From Actinomycetota bacterium (lineage in GTDB: Bacteria > Actinomycetota > Thermoleophilia > Gaiellales > Gaiellaceae): a stretch of 7,141 nucleotides of DNA. Within the stretch, counting starts at the first letter, position 1. Each line of letters opens with the position of its first letter. The notes beneath the pieces were generated by a model. It ran no database searches, was not told the DNA's origin, and worked only from the letters and a program-made list of their open reading frames with translations. Of this stretch, positions 1 through 5,131 are shown piece after piece. The position numbers and the translations under genes were made by a program. The stretch covers positions 1-7,141 of the forward strand of contig JACCUU010000027.1 of assembly GCA_013811645.1 (NCBI GenBank). Direction: 5' to 3'.

Positions 1-1007
1 TCGTGCTGATGGTGGAGGAGACCTCGTACATGTTCATCACCGGCCCTGACGTCGTGAAGACCGTCACCGGCGAGGACGTCAGCTTCGAGGAGCTCGGTGG
101 CGCAGCGACGCATGCGACCAAGTCGGGCGTCGCGCACTTCACCGCGCCGGACGAGGAGACCTGTCTCGAGGAGGCGCGCTACCTGCTCTCCTTTCTCCCG
201 CAGAACAACGTCGATCCGCCCCCGTACGCGGCTCCCACCGATCTCGTCGAGCGGGAGGACGCCTCGCTCGACACGATCGTTCCCGACAGCCCCAACAAGC
301 CCTACGACATGAAGCAGGTCGTCGAGCGGGTCGTCGACGACGCCCAATTTCTCGAGGTCCAGCCACATTGGGCCGAGAACATCGTGTGCGGCTTCGCGCG
401 CCTCGGCGGGCACCCGGTCGGTGTGGTCGGGAACCAGCCTGGCGCGCTCGCGGGTGTGCTCGACATCGACGCCTCCGTCAAGGCGGCTCGTTTCGTGCGC
501 ACGTGCGACGCCTTCAACATCCCGCTCGTGACGTTCGTCGACGTGCCCGGCTTCCTGCCGGGACCCGCGCAGGAGTGGGGCGGGATCATCCGACACGGAG
601 CGAAGCTCCTCTATGCCTATGCCGAGGCCACGGTTCCGAAGCTCACCGTGATCACGCGCAAGGCCTACGGCGGCGCCTACGACGTCATGTCCTCGAAGCA
701 CATCCGGGCCGACTTCAACGTCGCGTGGCCGACTGCGGAAGTCGCGGTGATGGGCCCGGAGGGCGCCGTCAACATCGTGTTTCGCGCCGAGCTCGCCGAG
801 TCCGACGATCCCGACGCGACGCGAGACGAGCTGATCGCCGACTACAAGGAGCGTTTCGCGAACCCGTATGCGGCGGCGGAGCGCGGGTACGTGGACGACG
901 TAATCGAGCCGCGCCGCACGCGACCGGTCCTGATCTCGGCCCTGGAGACCGCTCTGACGAAGCGAGAGCCGAAGCCGAAGCGGAAGCATGGAAACATCCC
1001 GTTGTAG
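1..1007 (+). CDS. pccB: Acyl-CoA (probably propionyl-CoA) carboxylase carboxyltransferase beta subunit, C-terminal part
   Basis: Carboxyltransferase chain of a biotin-dependent acyl-CoA carboxylase; it moves the carboxyl group from carboxybiotin to an acyl-CoA in the cytoplasm. The reading frame is already open at the left edge (first whole codon at base 3), so the true start lies upstream. About 334 residues are present of a usual 510-540. Visible crotonase-fold blocks are [19 protein letters not shown] near the edge, [12 protein letters not shown] (about visible residue 135), DVPGFLPG (about 180) and the second oxyanion-hole region [14 protein letters not shown] (about 220). The Asp after GGAY (visible residue 227, bases 681-683) matches the position where Streptomyces PccB has Asp and acetyl-preferring AccB has Ile, so I infer propionyl-CoA preference. 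The lysine/proline-rich tail [14 protein letters not shown] is typical of the family, where the end is usually HGNIPL. Its partners are the epsilon-like ORF 80 bp downstream and the alpha subunit beyond pgsA. Acetyl- or broad-specificity activity remains possible. Confidence 0.95.
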   Translation, partial: VLMVEETSYMFITGPDVVKTVTGEDVSFEELGGAATHATKSGVAHFTAPDEETCLEEARYLLSFLPQNNVDPPPYAAPTDLVEREDASLDTIVPDSPNKPYDMKQVVERVVDDAQFLEVQPHWAENIVCGFARLGGHPVGVVGNQPGALAGVLDIDASVKAARFVRTCDAFNIPLVTFVDVPGFLPGPAQEWGGIIRHGAKLLYAYAEATVPKLTVITRKAYGGAYDVMSSKHIRADFNVAWPTAEVAVMGPEGAVNIVFRAELAESDDPDATRDELIADYKERFANPYAAAERGYVDDVIEPRRTRPVLISALETALTKREPKPKRKHGNIPL

Positions 1008-1087
1008 AGCCCGCCTGGGAACGGGGAGGCGCCTCGGGCTGGTCAAGGCGACGGACAACTCGTCCTTGGTTGCGTAGGCGGGGCTCG

Positions 1088-1303
1088 ATGCGTCTCGAAC
1101 TTATGCCTCCGGTGTCTCCTGCCGAGCTGGCGGCGGTTGAACAGGCCCTCGCGCGAGCCGGGATCGAGCTCGAGGCGAGGCCCGCGCGCTCTTTCACCCG
1201 GTGGACGCGGACCGCTTCTCTGGAAGCGATGGACGTGCAGTTGGCGCCGCCGACGTGCTACGCACGTTCGCCGCGGAGCACACCTGGCGCAACGCGCGCG
1301 TAG
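1088..1303 (+). CDS. Putative acyl-CoA carboxylase epsilon-like small subunit
   Basis: A 71-residue ORF directly downstream of the carboxyltransferase gene, starting ATG with a G-rich AGGCGGGG stretch (1076-1083) four bases upstream as a plausible ribosome binding site. The N-terminal half reads PPVSPAELAAVEQALARAG, followed by RWTRTASLEAMD. In actinobacterial acyl-CoA carboxylases the epsilon subunit is a very short, poorly conserved protein encoded beside the beta gene. It typically has a P-x-x-E-x-x-A-L helix and a C-terminal W-x-x-x-x-x-L-E-A-like motif, and it stabilises or activates the alpha-beta complex. The match here is to that pattern and to the gene position, not to an invariant active site. 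The last 20 or so residues are Pro/Ser/Arg-rich and unremarkable. The final 46 bases overlap the 3' end of pgsA on the other strand. An in-frame TTG at 1070 could also serve as start. It could be a chance ORF, but the context makes a real small subunit more likely than not. Confidence 0.5.
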   Translation: MRLELMPPVSPAELAAVEQALARAGIELEARPARSFTRWTRTASLEAMDVQLAPPTCYARSPRSTPGATRA

Positions 1304-1797
1304 TCGAGCCCCGAGATCCACGTCGCCGCCAACGCGAGAAGAAGCGCCCACCACGCTATGTCCTCGCTCCATGCGCCCGCTGCGGCGAGCCCGGCGATCG
1401 TGGCACCGACCGCCTGCGCCCATGTCTTCCACCGGCCGAGGTCGCGCGCACCGAGGACGACGCCCCGTTCCACCGCCGCCAGGCGAAGTCCCGAGACGAG
1501 GATCTCGCGCACGACGATCAGCGCCACCATCCACGCCGGCGCCACGCCTTCGCCGATCAGCATCACGAGTGCGGCGAGGATGAGCACCTTGTCCGCGACC
1601 GGATCCAGGAGCTTGCCGAGTGGCGAGCTGGTTCCGCGGCGACGCGCGAGCCACCCGTCGATCTGATCTGTCGCCATGGCGACCACGAAGACTGCGGTCG
1701 CCCAGTAGGCGTGGTTCGGGAAATCCCAGGCGAAGAGGATCACCACCACCGGTACGGCGGCGACGCGCGCGACCGTCAGCTGATCCGGGAGGCTCAC
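1258..1797 (-). CDS. pgsA: CDP-diacylglycerol-glycerol-3-phosphate 3-phosphatidyltransferase
   Basis: Integral membrane enzyme that condenses CDP-diacylglycerol with glycerol-3-phosphate to phosphatidylglycerophosphate, the first committed step to phosphatidylglycerol and cardiolipin. At 179 residues it has the usual length. The CDP-alcohol phosphotransferase signature is complete: D44-x2-D47-G48-x2-A51-R52-x8-G61-x3-D65-x3-D69 (DQIDGWLAR, then GKLLDPVAD). PgsA-type features follow: REILVSGLR at 97-105 and GRWKTWAQ at 121-128. About six hydrophobic segments are visible (near 7-24, 30-44, 70-85, 88-104, 125-142, 147-162). The GTG start is the only reasonable one: the frame is closed by a stop at 1816-1818, and SLPDQLTVARVAAVPVVVI is the usual N-terminal helix. 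There is no clear Shine-Dalgarno; instead a TATTCT box lies 8 bp upstream, suggesting a leaderless transcript. It is divergent from the biotin carboxylase gene and convergent with the epsilon-like ORF, so it stands alone in reverse orientation inside the carboxylase cluster. A related CDP-alcohol transferase such as cardiolipin or PI-phosphate synthase is less likely. Confidence 0.93.
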   Translation of the reverse strand: MSLPDQLTVARVAAVPVVVILFAWDFPNHAYWATAVFVVAMATDQIDGWLARRRGTSSPLGKLLDPVADKVLILAALVMLIGEGVAPAWMVALIVVREILVSGLRLAAVERGVVLGARDLGRWKTWAQAVGATIAGLAAAGAWSEDIAWWALLLALAATWISGLDYARVAPGVLRGERA

Positions 1798-1805
1798 CGT
1801 CCGAG

Positions 1806-1811
1806 AGAATA
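1806..1811 (-). promoter_or_regulatory. Candidate -10 box of a leaderless pgsA promoter
   Basis: On the minus strand the hexamer TATTCT fits the actinobacterial -10 pattern TAnnnT and is followed by 8 bases and then the GTG start of pgsA. A transcript starting 6-8 bases after the box would begin at or just before the start codon. No TTGACA-like -35 element is evident 16-19 bp further upstream, where the sequence is already inside the coding region of the biotin carboxylase gene. The assignment rests on the motif and its spacing only. Confidence 0.42.
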
Positions 1812-1819
1812 CGTCTCAC

Positions 1820-3613
1820 ATGCCGCTCTTCACGAAGGTTCTCGTCGCGAACCGCGGTGAGATCGCGGTCCGCGTCTTCCGCACCCTGCGCGAGCTCGAG
1901 GTTTCGACGGTCGCCGTCTATTCCGAGCCGGACCGCCGGGCGCTGCACGTCTCCACTGCGGACGAGGCCTATCTCATCGGAGGTGGCCCGGCTGCCGACA
2001 GCTACCTCCGCGGCGATCGAATCATCGAAGCCGCGGAGGTAGCGGGAGCGGAGGCGATCCATCCGGGGTACGGGTTTCTGGCCGAGAACGCCGCCTTCGC
2101 CCGTCAGGTGGCTGCATCCGGCCTCGTGTGGATCGGCCCACCGCCGGAAGCGATCGATGCGATGGGATCGAAGATCGCGGCTCGAAAACGGATGGAAGCG
2201 GCGGGAATCCCGATCATCCCCGGGTCGACGCAGCCGGCGGAGAGCCCGGGCGAGGTCCTCGCGGTCGCAGCCGATATCGGATATCCGATCGCGATCAAGG
2301 CTTCGGCCGGTGGCGGAGGAAAGGGTCTCAGGATCGCCAACGCACCCGAGGACGTCGAACGGGCGTACGAGGCTGCCCGCCGGGAAGGGGAGGCGTACTT
2401 CGCGGACTCCTCGGTGTACGTCGAGCGATACCTCGACGACCCCCGGCACGTGGAGGTCCAGATCCTCGCCGATGCCCACGGCGCCGTCGTCCATCTCGGC
2501 GAGCGTGACTGCACGATCCAGAGGCGCCACCAGAAGCTCGTCGAAGAGACGCCGTCCCCCGGGGTCGACGCGGATCTCCGAGCGCGGATCGGGTCGATCG
2601 CGGTGGAGGCGGCGCGTGCGGTCGACTACCGGTCGGCCGGAACGATCGAGGGGCTTCTGGCGTCCGATGGGTCGTACTACTTCCTGGAGATGAACACGCG
2701 GATCCAGGTCGAGCACACGATCACCGAGGCGGTGACCGGCATCGATCTCGTCCGGGAGCAGATCCTGGTCGCTGCCGGCCGGCCGCTCTCGTTCACCCAG
2801 GAGGACGTCGTCCTGCGCGGCCATGCGATCGAGTGCCGCATCAACGCAGAGGATGTCGCGCGTGGCTTCCTGCCCACGCCGGGCCGGATCGAGGCGTATC
2901 GCGAGCCGGGCGGAATCGGCGTCCGCGTCGACTCGGGGGTTCGGGCGGGAGACGAGATCTCGGATCTCTACGACCCCTTGATCGCCAAGCTCGTCGTCCA
3001 CGACACCGACCGCGAGCGAGCGCGGCGGCGGGCGCTGCGTGCCCTCGAGGAGTTCGTCATCGCAGGACCGACGACGCTCATCGGATTCCACCGCGCGCTG
3101 CTTTCGAGTCAGTGTTTCGTCGCAGGCGAGACCTGCAGCGGAGTCGTGGAGTCCGAGGAGCTTGCAGAGCGCGCGCAGGAGCTGAACGATTCTCAGTTGC
3201 CTCATGAGCAAACAATGCTAGGTGGTGCGTCGGACGGCATGCCACGCAGCACGCATGTACGCGTTCTCGAAATCGAGCTCGACGGCCGCCGGCACGAGGT
3301 ACGCTTGCACACCCCGGAGCCCGAGTGGGCCGGGACCGCGCGACGGCACAAGGAGCGAAGCAAGGCTCTGGGCGGGGAAGCAAGTGGCGCGATAGTCAGT
3401 CCGATGCAAGGGACGGTTCTCGAGGTCGCGGTGGCCGACGGTGACGAGATCGAGGCCGGAGCGCTGATCTGCGTGGTCGAAGCCATGAAGATGGAGAACG
3501 AGATCGTGGCCCACGGTGCCGGAGTCGTCTCAGGTCTGCGCGTGCGCCCCGGCGAGCAGGTTGCGAACGGCGATCTGATCTGTCTCATCGACAGCGACTC
3601 CACGCCGACGTGA
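1820..3613 (+). CDS. accA: Acyl-CoA carboxylase alpha subunit: biotin carboxylase plus biotin carrier domain
   Basis: ATP-dependent carboxylation of its own biotin, which then feeds the carboxyltransferase subunit encoded upstream. At 597 residues it has the normal length of actinobacterial alpha chains (AccA/PccA type). Biotin carboxylase domain, about 1-450: KVLVANRGEIAVRVFRT (6-22), HPGYGFLAEN (81-90), ATP-grasp lysine K160 with the glycine loop GGGGKG (164-169), HVEVQILAD (210-218), ERDCTIQRRHQK (228-239), and metal and catalytic residues in EMNTR (290-294). A linker (about 455-480) is followed by a short beta region and the biotin carrier domain (about 520-595), with EAMKMEN carrying the biotinylated K557, about 40 residues from the C-terminus. 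The residue after VEH is Thr300, where many biotin carboxylases have Pro; I believe this is a lineage variant, not damage. The ATG is chosen because MPLFTKVLVANRGE is the family N-terminus. GAGAGA (1803-1808) is at best a weak ribosome binding site. Transcription may read through from the carboxyltransferase gene across pgsA. The Suc/Fer gene overlaps its end. Confidence 0.96.
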   Translation: MPLFTKVLVANRGEIAVRVFRTLRELEVSTVAVYSEPDRRALHVSTADEAYLIGGGPAADSYLRGDRIIEAAEVAGAEAIHPGYGFLAENAAFARQVAASGLVWIGPPPEAIDAMGSKIAARKRMEAAGIPIIPGSTQPAESPGEVLAVAADIGYPIAIKASAGGGGKGLRIANAPEDVERAYEAARREGEAYFADSSVYVERYLDDPRHVEVQILADAHGAVVHLGERDCTIQRRHQKLVEETPSPGVDADLRARIGSIAVEAARAVDYRSAGTIEGLLASDGSYYFLEMNTRIQVEHTITEAVTGIDLVREQILVAAGRPLSFTQEDVVLRGHAIECRINAEDVARGFLPTPGRIEAYREPGGIGVRVDSGVRAGDEISDLYDPLIAKLVVHDTDRERARRRALRALEEFVIAGPTTLIGFHRALLSSQCFVAGETCSGVVESEELAERAQELNDSQLPHEQTMLGGASDGMPRSTHVRVLEIELDGRRHEVRLHTPEPEWAGTARRHKERSKALGGEASGAIVSPMQGTVLEVAVADGDEIEAGALICVVEAMKMENEIVAHGAGVVSGLRVRPGEQVANGDLICLIDSDSTPT

Positions 3614-4470
3614 GCTCCGTGGGCGTGCGGTGCTCCGATCTCTCGCGAGCCGCAGACGAGCCGCTCGCGGCGACCGCGTCGACCGCCGAGCAGCTCTTGC
3701 TCGTCGAGGTGCCCGGAGCCTGGGGTCGTGACGTCGCGGCCGCAGGCACCACCCTGCCCGCGCCTGCCCACGAGGCCATCGAGAGCTGGCTCGCGCGAAC
3801 CCCTCGTTCGCGCCTGCTCTTCATTCGCCGACCAGGTGGGTCTGTTCGCAGCTCCGTCGCGTTCGTCGTTCGAGCGGAGGAGACGACCGCGGAGGTGCGG
3901 CGGATCGAGCTCGCCCGTCACGAGGATCTCGCCGAAGCGATTCTCGACGTTGACGGCGAGCCGGGGCCGCGGTCACTTGTTCTCGTCTGCGGTCACGGGA
4001 GCCGCGACGGATGCTGCGCGCTCCGTGGCACCGCCGTGTATCGCGCGCTCGCAGGGCATGTCGCGGAGGACGAGCTCTGGCTCTCGTCCCACCAGGGGGG
4101 CCACCGCTTCGCGGCGAACGTGCTCGTCCTGCCCGAGGGCCTGCAGCTGGGTCGCCTCGATCCGGAGAACGCCGTGCCCGTGACGAAACGCGCTCTTGCC
4201 GGACGGATCGAGCTCGAGCACTACCGAGGGCGAACCTGTTACGACGCTCAGGTGCAGGCGGCCGAGCACGCCGTGCGGCGAGCGTTGGGACTCGACGATG
4301 TGCGAGACCTCCAGCTCGCCGAGGTCGATGGTCCAGTCGTGCGGTTTCACGGCCGCAATCGAGGCGAGCACGCGGCGACGGTCGAGGAGATCTCCGGGCC
4401 TGTCGTCCCGGCCAGCTGCGGCGCCGAGCCCGAGGCTCAACGAGCTTTCGATGCTCGGCTCCTTTTCTGA
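3610..4470 (+). CDS. Sucrase/ferredoxin-like (Suc/Fer) thioredoxin-fold [2Fe-2S] protein
   Basis: A 286-residue protein of the sucraseferredoxin-like family (PF06999), despite the name a thioredoxin-fold ferredoxin and not a sucrase. Family landmarks: RCSD near the N-terminus (C8), LLLVEVPGAWGRD (29-41), VCGHGSRDGCCALRG (126-140), SSHQGGHRFAANVLVLPEG (159-177), GRLDPENA (181-188) and the final YRGRTCYDAQVQAAEHAVR block (205-223). The yeast relatives Apd1 and Aim32 bind a [2Fe-2S] cluster through two Cys and two His in a C...C...H-x3-H arrangement. The matching residues here would be C127, C135 or C136, H161 and H165. Physiological partner and reaction are unknown. The GTG start shares the four bases GTGA with the stop of the biotin carboxylase gene, so translation is very likely coupled and the two are in one operon. 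Other in-frame GTGs at 3619 and 3625 are less likely because of that overlap. It ends 2 bp before the 3' end of the opposing gene. Family assignment is firm; any role with the carboxylase is inference. Confidence 0.88.
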   Translation: MSSVGVRCSDLSRAADEPLAATASTAEQLLLVEVPGAWGRDVAAAGTTLPAPAHEAIESWLARTPRSRLLFIRRPGGSVRSSVAFVVRAEETTAEVRRIELARHEDLAEAILDVDGEPGPRSLVLVCGHGSRDGCCALRGTAVYRALAGHVAEDELWLSSHQGGHRFAANVLVLPEGLQLGRLDPENAVPVTKRALAGRIELEHYRGRTCYDAQVQAAEHAVRRALGLDDVRDLQLAEVDGPVVRFHGRNRGEHAATVEEISGPVVPASCGAEPEAQRAFDARLLF

Positions 4471-4472
4471 CC

Positions 4473-5063
4473 CTAGGACTGGAGACGGTACGCGCGATCC
4501 GTGATCCAGACCACCTTGTCGCCGAGCTCCTCAGGAGGATTGCCGACCGAGACGAGAGTGCCGAAGACAATGCGAACCCAGTTTCCGGCCGCCAGCGACC
4601 CCGGGGCCGAGATCGTCCCTTCCCACGTCGCGTCCGGCTCCAGGATCGCTGGCAGGCTCGGCTCGAAGCGCGCGGCGGGGCGCACAGCCGGGAGCGTGTT
4701 GCTTGCGTTGAGCTCGTTCAGCTCCTCGATCCTTCCCGTCGAGAACAGCATTACTCCGAACGAGCGGTTCAGGGTCGTCCGCGGACCGCCCAGCTCGTAC
4801 GCGACCGAGGATCGGTTCTCGAGAGCCACCCTGGCGCGCCAACCGCCGGGCGTCACCTGAAGCGAGTCGACCGAGAAGACAAGGTGCTCTCCGGACGTGC
4901 CGTGTACCTCGCGCCAGTCGAGGGAGGCGCTCTGGGGACGCGCGGCGACGCTCGCCTGCGCAGCAGGTTCCTCGTCCTGGAGGCGCTTCGCGGCAGTCGA
5001 GAACACGAAGCCCGCGAGGGCCGCCCCGAGCGCTACGAGCACGAGAATCGTCGTCCGGCTCAT
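4473..5063 (-). CDS. Hypothetical membrane-anchored or exported protein
   Basis: I do not recognise this protein. From the ATG at 5063 it has 196 residues. A short positive N-terminus (MSRT) precedes one hydrophobic segment (TTILVLVALGAALAGFVFS, about 4-22), then a polar Ala/Glu/Gln-rich linker (about 25-48) and a domain of roughly 145 residues. That pattern fits a signal anchor or signal peptide with an extracytoplasmic domain. There is no lipobox cysteine. The domain has alternating hydrophobic stretches (HLVFSVDSLQV, WRARVALENRSSVAYEL, LPAILEPDATWEGTISAP, NWVRIVFGTLV) resembling an immunoglobulin-like beta sandwich of the kind seen in DUF4352-type secreted proteins; this is a fold guess, not a family match. 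An alternative GTG start at 5081 adds MCEHCA, with a GAGG eleven bases upstream; I prefer the ATG because it gives a normal signal-anchor N-terminus. The stop lies 2 bp from the Suc/Fer stop, and the gene is divergent from sucC. Codon use matches the neighbours. Confidence 0.75.
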   Translation of the reverse strand: MSRTTILVLVALGAALAGFVFSTAAKRLQDEEPAAQASVAARPQSASLDWREVHGTSGEHLVFSVDSLQVTPGGWRARVALENRSSVAYELGGPRTTLNRSFGVMLFSTGRIEELNELNASNTLPAVRPAARFEPSLPAILEPDATWEGTISAPGSLAAGNWVRIVFGTLVSVGNPPEELGDKVVWITDRAYRLQS

Positions 5064-5115
5064 CGCGCAATGCTCGCACACGCGCCCGATCGCCTCGGGG
5101 CGACGCGCAGCCGGG

Positions 5116-5121
5116 TAGACT
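5116..5121 (+). promoter_or_regulatory. Candidate -10 box of a leaderless or very short-leader sucC promoter
   Basis: The hexamer TAGACT fits TAnnnT and ends 10 bases before the TTG start of sucC. Initiation 6-8 bases past the box would give a leader of only about 2-4 bases, in keeping with the absence of any Shine-Dalgarno sequence in front of sucC. No convincing -35 element is seen around 5092-5098. It lies in the only sizeable intergenic space of the region (5064-5131), which must also serve the divergent gene; no equivalent box is visible for that gene. Confidence 0.45.
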
Positions 5122-5131
5122 CGCCCGCGCT

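Noticed and set aside
1008..1040. Possible hairpin AGCCCG ... CGGGCT just after the carboxyltransferase stop, as a terminator
   Set aside because: The stem is only six base pairs with a 21-base loop, competes with a CGCCT/AGGCG pairing, and has no following T run. Such pairs are expected by chance in DNA this GC-rich.
1809..1815. ATACGTC before the biotin carboxylase ATG as a plus-strand -10 box
   Set aside because: TACGTC lacks the final T of TAnnnT and lies only 4 bases from the ATG, too close for a leaderless start at that codon.
1043..3211. A 722-codon open frame on the minus strand antisense to the biotin carboxylase gene and running through pgsA
   Set aside because: It is a shadow frame created by strong G/C third-position bias. 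The translation is Arg/Asp-rich with no family motifs, while the plus-strand biotin carboxylase is complete and fully motif-supported.
4472..4477. CCTAGG palindrome at the stop codon of the minus-strand hypothetical gene
   Set aside because: A six-base palindrome alone carries no functional evidence, and no copies or flanking repeats mark it as an operator or recombination site.
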